This document shows, in pieces, positions 1-5,159 of a stretch of DNA of 14,019 nucleotides. The notes beneath the pieces were generated by a model, which ran no database searches, had not been told where the DNA came from, and saw only the letters and a list, made by a program, of their open reading frames with translations. Source of the stretch: CBCXVS01 sp965178525 (GTDB taxonomy: Bacteria; Tectomicrobia; Entotheonellia; Entotheonellales; Entotheonellaceae); NCBI GenBank assembly GCA_965178525.1, contig CBCXVS010000210.1, forward strand, positions 1 through 14,019. Direction: 5' to 3'. Made by a program: the position numbers and the translations under genes. Numbering within the stretch: position 1 is the first letter of the stretch; each line of letters opens with the position of its first letter.

Positions 1-107
1 CTCACACATAAGAAATGACTACAGACGGCCTAGGGTTCCTTGGCACTTGGGACCCTGGGCGCATCGTTTGCCCTCTATCATTCCCCGCCCTTCCTATTTA
101 CACAATT

Positions 108-126
108 AACCTATTTTCAATAGGTT
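108..126. promoter_or_regulatory. Perfect 8-bp palindrome upstream of sigma-54 promoter
   Basis: AACCTATTTTCAATAGGTT is a perfect 8-bp inverted repeat with a 3-nt spacer, ending 17 bp before the -24 element. Copy 2 (2264-2282) keeps the left arm exactly but has two changes in the right arm. It could be an operator. It is closer to the promoter than typical enhancer sites for sigma-54 activators, so a repressor or accessory site is equally possible. Confidence 0.4.
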
Positions 127-141
127 AGAAGTATTAATATT

Positions 142-159
142 TTGGCACGCTTCTTGCCC
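142..159 (+). promoter_or_regulatory. Sigma-54 (-24/-12) promoter, copy 1
   Basis: TTGGCACGCTTCTTGCCC contains the GG dinucleotide at 144-145 and GC at 156-157, separated by exactly 10 bases. It matches the known sigma-54 consensus TGGCACG-N4-TTGC almost perfectly. It lies 78 bp upstream of the ATG at 236, and the second copy has the same spacing to its own ATG. Such promoters need an enhancer-binding activator; none is encoded in the window. Because the immediate ORF is only a remnant, this promoter may now serve the collagen-like gene starting at 557 (inference). Confidence 0.85.
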
Positions 160-235
160 CAAAGCTAAGATAACATCCAACGAAGGGCGTCACACCAGGC
201 GCCCCGCAGAACCCCGGTTCACAGAGGAGAGCTCT

Positions 236-376
236 ATGTTCACACGGCTCACTGGCTTCATCGCCAAGACCCCGTCCGTCGCGACTCGACCCCCGACGCC
301 CTCCTGGCAGACCCGCTTGGCGAGAGTGCTACATTCCCAGGGCAGAGGCATTGAGGAGGTATTCCTCAGAATTTAA
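236..376 (+). pseudogene. Remnant of a small secreted protein (46 codons)
   Basis: The reading frame opens at an ATG behind AGAGGAGAG and encodes 46 residues beginning MFTRLTGFIAKTP. At DNA level it aligns with the first ~75 bp of the intact gene at 2394, which begins MFTRLTCVIAATLL. In this copy the hydrophobic signal-peptide core has been replaced by Arg- and Pro-rich sequence, so it cannot work as a signal peptide, and similarity stops near the TCCTGGCAG at about 310. It is best read as a decayed paralogue that still sits behind a good promoter and ribosome binding site. An expressed small peptide or leader ORF cannot be excluded. Confidence 0.55.
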
Positions 377-396
377 CCCCCCTCTTCCTTCACAGG

Positions 397-419
397 CCAT
401 AGGCATTTTCATGCCTTGG
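397..419 (+). terminator. Hairpin after the copy-1 remnant
   Basis: AGGCAT-TTTC-ATGCCT forms a perfect 6-bp stem with a 4-nt loop, flanked by CCA/TGG that can extend the stem around one bulged T. It lies 20 bp after the stop of the remnant ORF. There is no T-tract, so termination is tentative. If it works it would reduce read-through from the upstream sigma-54 promoter into the collagen-like gene. Confidence 0.35.
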
Positions 420-556
420 TAAGGTGACACGCTGGATTACGCCCCCCTGTCCATCAGGTCCCATCAGCACATCGCATCTATCAGAGACACACGATGAGCG
501 CTCATGTGTGTGAGACGTTGTAGAGTGGTGTGCGAACGCACAAAAAAGGAGATCGC

Positions 557-1660
557 ATGAGACCACGCAGAGGCAAGAGAAGCAGTCTGGTGCTCTTGGC
601 TATGGTACTCTTTGTCTCGTATGCCCACGCCCAGCCCGTAGAGGAAGTGGTACTTACAGGTGCAGAAGTCGATTGCGACTTTGCACTAATCACCCTCCGG
701 GGCAACTTCGGGACGACACCTGAGCTGCTGACGATAACCCTCGACACGGGAGACCCCTCAGGGCCCCTAGTGCTTGCCCCCCCGGCGGATGGCCCCGCTC
801 CCACGCCGGATACAATGGTAGTGGAATTGCCCGATGGCTGTGTGCCGGTGGGAACCGTCCGGCTGAGCGTCAGCATCGGCGATAATGCCGTGCAGACAAC
901 GCTGGGCACGGTCCGAAGCGCCCAGTTCTTTACGGACATCGACGTGACGCTCGGAGCTATAGGACCTCAAGGCCCGCAGGGCTCTCTTGGGCCCCAAGGC
1001 CCGCTGGGCCCGGCTGGGCCCATTGGCCCCCAAGGCCCGGCTGGCTCTGATGGACCCGTTGGCCTCGCCGGAACTCCTGGTCGTTCGTGTTGGGATCTGA
1101 ATACAGACGGCGCCCCTAATCTCGACACGGAAGACATCAACGGTGACGGCCAAGTCGATGTAATGGACTGTCAAGGTCCGCAAGGCCCAGTTGGACCCCA
1201 AGGCGAAACCGGACCCCAAGGACCTGCTGGAGGACCGCAAGGCCCAGCTGGACCGCAAGGCGAAGCCGGACCCCAAGGCCCAGCTGGACCGCAAGGCGAA
1301 GCCGGACCCCAAGGCGAAGCCGGACCCCAGGGGCCTGCCGGACCTCAAGGCGAGACTGGACCCCAAGGACCTGCTGGACCGACTGGACCGCAGGGCCCTC
1401 CGGGCATATCCAACTACCAAATAGTTCAGAATACTAACTCTACAAACGTCAATGGCTTCAATCCAATTATCCTTTCGGTCCAATGCCCACCAGGAAGAAG
1501 CGTGCTAGGTGGAGGTTTTTCGAACGACAACAGTAACTTCGACGTTCTGGAAAGCCGACCTCAGAGCACCAACATCTGGTTTGCAAGGTTTTTTAACAGC
1601 GTTAGCGCCGTTTCTTTCAGCAACCTAAGGGTATACGCAATATGCGGGGTCGTCCAATAG
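557..1660 (+). CDS. Secreted collagen-like (Gly-X-Y repeat) protein
   Basis: This encodes 367 residues. The start at 557 is chosen because AAGGAGA precedes it at good spacing; an in-frame ATG at 530 lacks this. A signal peptide (hydrophobic core SSLVLLAMVLFVSYAHA) is probably cleaved before QPVEE. Next comes a ~115-residue beta-rich domain, then a first collagen block (GPQGPQG..., DNA ~962-1084). An interruption with EF-hand/dockerin-like acidic loops (DLNTDG, DINGDGQVDVMD) flanked by two Cys follows. A second, cleaner GPQGPAGPQGEAG block (1175-1405) is followed by an ~80-residue C-terminal domain with two Cys. Proline-rich Gly-X-Y tracts can form triple helices. Bacterial collagen-like proteins are usually surface or spore-coat fibres, so the role here is probably structural or adhesive. 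No LPXTG anchor is seen. One Gly-Gly step (GPAGGPQ) breaks repeat phase. Confidence 0.88.
   Translation: MRPRRGKRSSLVLLAMVLFVSYAHAQPVEEVVLTGAEVDCDFALITLRGNFGTTPELLTITLDTGDPSGPLVLAPPADGPAPTPDTMVVELPDGCVPVGTVRLSVSIGDNAVQTTLGTVRSAQFFTDIDVTLGAIGPQGPQGSLGPQGPLGPAGPIGPQGPAGSDGPVGLAGTPGRSCWDLNTDGAPNLDTEDINGDGQVDVMDCQGPQGPVGPQGETGPQGPAGGPQGPAGPQGEAGPQGPAGPQGEAGPQGEAGPQGPAGPQGETGPQGPAGPTGPQGPPGISNYQIVQNTNSTNVNGFNPIILSVQCPPGRSVLGGGFSNDNSNFDVLESRPQSTNIWFARFFNSVSAVSFSNLRVYAICGVVQ
1175..1405 (+). repeat. Tandem DNA repeats encoding collagen Gly-X-Y triplets
   Basis: The tract is built of near-identical units such as GGACCCCAAGGCCCAGCT and GGACCGCAAGGCGAAGCC arranged in 18- and 36-bp periods. Such units expand and contract by recombination or slippage, so copy number probably varies between strains. 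Short-read assembly may also have collapsed some units. Confidence 0.75.
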
Positions 1661-1700
1661 TTTACCTCCAGGACACAGAATAGACGGTTGACGTGCGTCC

Positions 1701-1736
1701 TGATCTGGGTGGAGCCGGGTGGCTCCACCCAGATCA
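1701..1736 (+). terminator. Strong 16-bp hairpin downstream of collagen-like gene
   Basis: The arms TGATCTGGGTGGAGCC and GGCTCCACCCAGATCA are perfect 16-bp complements around a GGGT loop, starting 41 bp after the collagen-gene stop. The stem is long and GC-rich. No T-run follows, so it may be a non-canonical or bidirectional terminator, or an mRNA 3'-end stabiliser. Confidence 0.6.
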
Positions 1737-1785
1737 CTCATTATGGGCTACCGGTGGTCACTAGCTGGCGACGCATCTCCGGAGG

Positions 1786-2019
1786 ATGTTGCAGAGGTGT
1801 TGTTATGAGGTTCCGGCCATTGGGCGGATCCCGACCGAAACCGTACCACGCGCCTTCAGCCTTGATCCTACGAGAAACGTCCTCTATGCCGCCGGACTGG
1901 AATCGGGGCGGCTCGCTTCGTACCGGATCGATAGCGCCACCGGCGCGTTGCAGCCCCTGGCGATCTATCCTCTGGGCGCCAGACCGATGTGGGTACGGAT
2001 CGTACAGCTCCCAGGGTAG
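1786..2019 (+). pseudogene. C-terminal remnant of lactonase-family beta-propeller
   Basis: The frame encodes 77 residues, of which the part from about residue 12 reads like the last blade or two of a lactonase-family (6-phosphogluconolactonase-like) beta-propeller. Visible pieces are VPRAFSLDPTRNVLYAAG, SGRLASYRIDSATGALQPL and GARPMWV. Full family members are about 350 residues, so more than three-quarters of the gene is missing and no matching propeller sequence lies upstream. It sits between the two duplicated cassettes and is most likely debris from a rearrangement. An inverted repeat (1987-1995 with 2023-2031) overlaps its end. Confidence 0.5.
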
Positions 2020-2031
2020 GTCTACCCACAT
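1987..2031 (+). terminator. Nested hairpins at end of lactonase remnant
   Basis: ATGTGGGTA (1987-1995) pairs perfectly with TACCCACAT (2023-2031). Alternatively GGGTAG-GT-CTACCC (2014-2027) folds locally. The structure overlaps the stop codon of the remnant and is probably its former terminator. No T-tract is present. Confidence 0.3.
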
Positions 2032-2152
2032 GGGTCAACACGCACGAGCATCGTACACCACCTCCTCAGACCTCATCTTCCCTGACGGATTCTTGACGTT
2101 ATCGTCACATATCCGCGCCATGGCCGCGCTCCGAGTCTCCCGTGTGGGGCGG

Positions 2153-2469
2153 AGCACACATAAGAAATGACTACAGATTTGCCCACGCTTCCTTGGCACT
2201 TGGAGCCCCGGGCACACGATTTGCCCTGCATGACGATTTTCCACCCCTTTTATGCCTACAATCAACCTATTTTCAATATCTTACAAAATAAAAAACGTTT
2301 GGCACGCTTTTTGCCCTAAATCTGTAGACAACACTCAACAAAGGGCGTCGCACCAGGTGCCTGGGAGAACCCTGAGTCGCAGAGGAGAGATCTATGTTCA
2401 CACGGCTCACTTGCGTCATCGCCGCCACCCTGCTCGTTGGCCTTCTGGCTGCCTCCACCCTCCTGGCAG
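2153..2469 (+). repeat. Diverged promoter-leader-signal-peptide cassette, copy 2
   Basis: Second copy of the element at 1-310. The order of conserved blocks is the same: CACATAAGAAATGACTACAG, TTGGCACTTGG, AACCTATTTTCAAT, sigma-54 promoter, GGGCGTC..CACCAGG leader, AGAGGAGAG ribosome binding site and MFTRLT start. Here the signal peptide and the gene behind it are intact, which suggests that this copy is the functional one. Confidence 0.8.
2299..2316 (+). promoter_or_regulatory. Sigma-54 (-24/-12) promoter, copy 2
   Basis: TTGGCACGCTTTTTGCCC has GG at 2301-2302 and GC at 2313-2314 with exactly 10 bases between, matching the sigma-54 consensus. It differs from copy 1 by one base (C to T) between the two elements. 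The ATG it serves is at 2394, 79 bp after the GC. The expected transcript start is near 2326, giving a leader of about 68 nt. Confidence 0.87.
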
Positions 2470-2894
2470 GGGCGATTGGGAGTCACCTTGCTGTCCGTTG
2501 CTTTGACACCGATCCCACGGCGCCAAACGCTGAAGGCATGCTCGTCTTCTCCCCCGAAGACAACCGCATCACGCTCCGTTTGGATTTTAACAACTTACTT
2601 CCCCCTCCCCCGCCGCTGCCCCCGCCGCCCATCACGGACGGTATCTTCGACATGAACTGTGAGAGCCCCATCGGCAGTTCGTTTCAAGTTGTCCGCTTCT
2701 TCTCAGGAGACATGGCCATGTTTGGGTGGGACTTTGAAACGGAGTTCAATCACGTTTTTTCCCCCATTGCCCCAGGCACGCCGGTTCTCGAATCCTGTGC
2801 CAACCCTGTCATCAATATTCTCGGTTTTGTGCTAGATGGGCCACCCATTAGCTGCGTAGCCGGTTTCCTTACGCCCCTCCCCTTCGTCCCCTAG
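2394..2894 (+). CDS. Small secreted protein of unknown function
   Basis: This encodes 166 residues. The ATG is preceded by AGAGGAGAG at good spacing and lies behind a sigma-54 promoter. The first ~26 residues form a typical signal peptide (positive MFTR, then IAATLLVGLLAASTLLAGA). The mature protein has a proline-rich stretch (LLPPPPPLPPPP, about residues 69-80) and four Cys (in VRCFD, FDMNCES, LESCANP, ISCVAG), which could form two disulfides after export. It ends in a Pro- and Phe-rich tail. No domain is recognised. A degraded paralogue of its first ~25 codons lies at 236. Sigma-54 control suggests expression tied to a specific signal, not a housekeeping role. The function is unknown. Confidence 0.72.
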   Translation: MFTRLTCVIAATLLVGLLAASTLLAGAIGSHLAVRCFDTDPTAPNAEGMLVFSPEDNRITLRLDFNNLLPPPPPLPPPPITDGIFDMNCESPIGSSFQVVRFFSGDMAMFGWDFETEFNHVFSPIAPGTPVLESCANPVINILGFVLDGPPISCVAGFLTPLPFVP

Positions 2895-2904
2895 CCACCG
2901 CCGC

Positions 2905-2930
2905 TGCCATCCCTCTCCGAGGGGCTGGCA
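2905..2930 (+). terminator. Imperfect hairpin after the secreted-protein gene
   Basis: TGCCA-T-CCCTC-TCC-GAGGG-GC-TGGCA forms two 5-bp stems separated by a small internal loop, 11 bp after the stop codon. There is no T-tract, so assignment as a terminator is tentative. Confidence 0.35.
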
Positions 2931-3031
2931 TATGCAGCCGTGCCAACGCGAGGCGCCGATCCACCTGAGGTTCTGAGATCAGGGTCATCCTGCGTTAGCG
3001 CCTCGCTCCCCCCTCTGAAAAATCTATTTCT

Positions 3032-3060
3032 CTTCGTGTTCCTTCGCGTCCTTCGCGGAG
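3032..3060. repeat. Short TTCG-rich intergenic repeat
   Basis: CTTCG recurs at 3032, 3042 and 3051 in the pattern CTTCGTGTTC-CTTCGCGTC-CTTCGCGGAG, three near-copies at 9-10-bp spacing. Similar short TTCG-type repeats occur between genes in many environmental bacteria. Other copies are expected elsewhere in the genome, but none is seen in this window. Confidence 0.4.
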
Positions 3061-3159
3061 CCATTTTTCATCATGTCCTGGAGACGCCAACGCCCTCATG
3101 CTCAGCCTGAGAGCGCCATGCTGCGATACCGTGGATCACGACGACTCACATCGTGTTTC

Positions 3160-3188
3160 TTGTAGTCTGTCCCCCCCCTGTGTATACT
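3160..3188 (+). promoter_or_regulatory. Putative sigma-70-type promoter for cox genes
   Basis: TTGTAG (3160-3165) and TATACT (3183-3188) are separated by exactly 17 bases. The -10 hexamer matches TATAAT at 5 of 6 positions; the -35 is weak (3 of 6). The spacer contains a run of eight C. A start near 3195 would give a ~60-nt leader before the coxS ATG at 3255. Confidence 0.4.
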
Positions 3189-3254
3189 GCGGCTGCAGCA
3201 AGGCATAAGACGATTGGAGAACCCATACCGAGCACATCAGGGCGGGAGAACGAT

Positions 3255-3745
3255 ATGACGCAGACCATACAAATGCGGGTCAATGGTCAGGAGCACACGC
3301 TAGAAGTGCCGCCGCAGCGCCTTCTGCTCGACTGTCTCCGCTATGACCTGGGTCTCACCGGTTCCAAGGAANNNNNNNNNNCTGTAGCATCGGGGTGTGT
3401 GGCGCCTGCACGGTGATGATGGATGGCAAGAGCGTCAGCTCCTGCATCATCCTCGCGGCGGCAGCAGATGGCAAAGAGATTACGACGATCGAAGGGTTGG
3501 TCCAGGACGGCCGGCTGCACCCGATCCAGCAGGCTTTTATCGATCATGGCGGCTTTCAGTGCGGCATCTGCACCCCGGGGATGATCATGGCTGCCAAGGG
3601 CCTACTCGATGAGAATTCGGACCCAACAGAGGATGAGATCAAAGACTGGATGATGGGGAACCTCTGTCGCTGTACGGGCTACTACAAGATCTTGGAGTCG
3701 ATTCAGGCCGCGGCGGCACAGATGCAGGGAAAGGAGACGGTATGA
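3255..3745 (+). CDS. coxS: CoxS-type [2Fe-2S] small subunit of molybdenum hydroxylase, interrupted by assembly gap
   Basis: Iron-sulfur subunit of a CO dehydrogenase/xanthine oxidase-family enzyme, passing electrons from the molybdenum centre to FAD. The start at 3255 follows GGGAGA. The first 39 residues (MTQTIQMRVNGQEHTLEVPP...) form the ferredoxin-like fold. After the Ns comes the plant-type cluster motif CSIGVCGAC with a fourth Cys about 12 residues on. The second cluster has QCGICTPG and NLCRCTGYY. Length (~160 residues) is normal. The frame differs on the two sides of the 10 Ns. The family motif KEGCxxGxCGAC implies one missing Gly codon, hence a real gap of 2 bp (or 2 plus a multiple of 3). 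The stop overlaps the coxM start (ATGA), indicating translational coupling. The actual substrate is not fixed by this subunit. Confidence 0.9.
3372..3381. other. Assembly gap (10 Ns) inside coxS
   Basis: Ten Ns, a standard placeholder for a gap of unknown size. As written the gap shifts the coxS reading frame, so the nominal length cannot be right. The gene is not a pseudogene on this evidence. Confidence 0.95.
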
Positions 3746-4620
3746 CGCCCTTTTCCTACTTGACGCCCGAGACGCGAGAAGAAGCTCTCGATCTGTTGCA
3801 ACAACATGGCGAAGACGCCAAGGTCATCGCCGGCGGTACCGCTCTGGTCATTATGATGAAACAGCGCCTGGTGGCGCCGGATGTGCTCATCAGCCTGGAC
3901 CGAGTAGGCGGCCTCGATACAGTCAAGGAAGAAAACGGCGCGTTGTGTATCGGCGGTCTGATGACCCACCGTGCTGCCGAGTTGGTGCCGTTTCTCCGCA
4001 CCCACGTGCCGGCACTGGCCGATACCTATCATCACGTCGCCACGATTCGCATCCGCAACATGGCCACCGTGGGCGGCTCTCTGGCCCATGCTGACCCGAA
4101 CCAGGATCCGCCGATTACCCTCTTAGCGCTGGATGCCCAGGTGCGCCTGGCTTCGGCGAACGGCCAGCGTGACGTCGCTCTGGCGGACTTTTTTACCGAT
4201 TACTACGAAACCGTGCTCGAACCCGAAGAATTGATCACCGAGGTGCGGGTGCCGCTGCCGCAGCCACATACCGGCACTGTCTATTGCAAATTTCTGCCGC
4301 GCAGTGCGGACGATTACGCCACCGTCGGCGTGGCGGCGACCGTGCGCGTGAATCCTTCCAGCGGCGCCTGTGAGGACTGCCGCATTGCTATGGGATGTGT
4401 CGGTGTCACGCCGTTGCGGGCGCCGCAGGCAGAAGATCTCATGCGCGGGCAACAACACGCCGATGCGCTCCTGCGCGAGGCTGGCGCGACCGCTCAGGAG
4501 ATCACCGATCCCATTACCGACACCCGCGGCTCCGCAGCCTACAAGCGTTCGATGGCGGGTGTCTTCGTGCGGCGCGCCCTCGATCAGGCTTGGCAATACG
4601 CCCTGGCTGCCACGCCGTAA
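3742..4620 (+). CDS. coxM: CoxM-type FAD-binding medium subunit of molybdenum hydroxylase
   Basis: This encodes 292 residues, a normal length for the family. It is the flavoprotein subunit that takes electrons from the [2Fe-2S] subunit. The two FAD-binding motifs are clear: VIAGGTAL at residues 28-35 and ATIRIRNMATVGGSLAHADP at about 100-119. Residues 185-200 (LPRSADDYATVGVAA) begin the CO dehydrogenase flavoprotein C-terminal domain. The ATG overlaps the coxS stop by four bases (ATGA), so the two are made together. No molybdopterin-binding large subunit follows; the next gene is coxG-like. CO oxidation is only one of the activities known for this family, and aldehyde, nicotinate or other heterocycle oxidation is equally possible. 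Confidence 0.93.
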   Translation: MTPFSYLTPETREEALDLLQQHGEDAKVIAGGTALVIMMKQRLVAPDVLISLDRVGGLDTVKEENGALCIGGLMTHRAAELVPFLRTHVPALADTYHHVATIRIRNMATVGGSLAHADPNQDPPITLLALDAQVRLASANGQRDVALADFFTDYYETVLEPEELITEVRVPLPQPHTGTVYCKFLPRSADDYATVGVAATVRVNPSSGACEDCRIAMGCVGVTPLRAPQAEDLMRGQQHADALLREAGATAQEITDPITDTRGSAAYKRSMAGVFVRRALDQAWQYALAATP

Positions 4621-4651
4621 CGCCACCACATCGGGCTTTCCGGAGAAACCC

Positions 4652-5104
4652 ATGAAATTCGGACAGACCTGTACGATCACCGCCAGCCGTGCTGACGTGT
4701 GGGACTTTCTCATGAACATTGAAAACGTGGCGAACTGCCTCAGCGGGGTACAGAAGTTCGAACCGCTCGACGAGGACCATTACCAGGGCACGCTGCGGGT
4801 GAAGGTAGGGCCGGTGGCGCTGTCGTTCCAGGGTACGATGCACGTCGAAACGCGTGACTATGAACAGTGGCTTAGCGTGGTCCGGGCCGAGGCGAAAGAC
4901 CGCAAAGTCGGCGGTGGCGTCAAGGCTCACCTCAACATGGCTCTCGTTGCCCTGAGCTCTAACGAGACGGAAATGCACGTGCTGCTCGATGTGCACATCC
5001 TCGGCAAGATCGGCGAATTCGGCCAGCCCGTCATCCGTAAAAAGACCGATGCCATGTTGCAGGATTTTGCCGCCGCCGTTAGCCAACAGCTTTCCGAGGC
5101 GTGA
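4652..5104 (+). CDS. coxG: CoxG-like SRPBCC-fold protein
   Basis: This encodes 150 residues, starting at an ATG preceded by GGAGAAACC. An upstream in-frame start at 4370 is rejected because it would overlap coxM deeply. The sequence shows the carbon monoxide dehydrogenase subunit G (SRPBCC, START-like) pattern: DVWDFLMNIENVANCLSGV near the N-terminus, then a curved beta-sheet region (YQGTLRVKVGPVALSFQG) and a final helix (DAMLQDFAAAVSQQL). In characterised systems CoxG helps bring Cox enzyme to the membrane or binds hydrophobic ligands; some members lack the membrane-anchoring tail. This one ends directly after the SRPBCC domain, so it has no anchor. It lies 31 bp after coxM on the same strand and is probably the last gene of the operon. 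Confidence 0.87.
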   Translation: MKFGQTCTITASRADVWDFLMNIENVANCLSGVQKFEPLDEDHYQGTLRVKVGPVALSFQGTMHVETRDYEQWLSVVRAEAKDRKVGGGVKAHLNMALVALSSNETEMHVLLDVHILGKIGEFGQPVIRKKTDAMLQDFAAAVSQQLSEA

Positions 5105-5108
5105 CACT

Positions 5109-5130
5109 GCAACCGGGCGCGTCCGGTTGC
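5109..5130. terminator. Bidirectional hairpin between convergent coxG and anti-sigma genes
   Basis: GCAACCGG-GCGCGT-CCGGTTGC is a perfect 8-bp GC-rich stem with a 6-nt loop in the 55-bp gap between two convergent genes. There is no T-tract on either side, but position and stability favour a shared terminator. Confidence 0.5.
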
Positions 5131-5159
5131 GGCACCATTCATGTCTGTACCATGTTCCG

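Larger units (their letters stand above)
1..310 (+). repeat. Diverged promoter-leader-signal-peptide cassette, copy 1
   Basis: This segment aligns with 2153-2469. Shared blocks include CACATAAGAAATGACTACAG near the left end, a CTTGGCACTTGG block, the AACCTATTTTCAAT block, the sigma-54 promoter, a GGGCGTC..CACCAGG leader block, the AGAGGAGAG ribosome binding site, and the first codons MFTRLT through TCCTGGCAG. Offsets between matching points are 2152-2158 bp, so only small indels separate the copies. The match starts at the window edge, so copy 1 may extend further left. It looks like an old direct duplication of a whole expression cassette. The coding part of this copy has decayed, while the promoter has stayed intact. 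Confidence 0.8.
2895..3254. other. Intergenic region before coxS
   Basis: No gene is supported in these 360 bp. It holds an imperfect hairpin just after the secreted-protein gene (2905-2930), a short TTCG-rich repeat (3032-3060), and a plausible sigma-70-type promoter (3160-3188) 66 bp before the coxS start. Confidence 0.7.

Noticed and set aside
41..60. TTGGCACTTGGGACCCTGGGC as another sigma-54 promoter (also near 2193)
   Set aside because: It has the -24-like TTGGCAC, but no GC exactly 10 bases after the GG, so the -12 element is missing.
767..1483. 238-codon open frame antisense to the collagen-like gene
   Set aside because: It mirrors the repetitive GC-rich Gly-X-Y codons, lacks a good start and has low-complexity Ser/Arg composition. 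The + strand frame has the signal peptide and domains.
3255..3745. coxS as a frameshifted pseudogene
   Set aside because: The frame change coincides exactly with the N run of arbitrary length. All eight cluster Cys are present on the sequenced sides.
4123..4719. 198-codon frame antisense to coxM
   Set aside because: It lies over a strongly identified coxM gene in the opposite strand and shows no family features. It is a shadow frame of GC-rich coding DNA.
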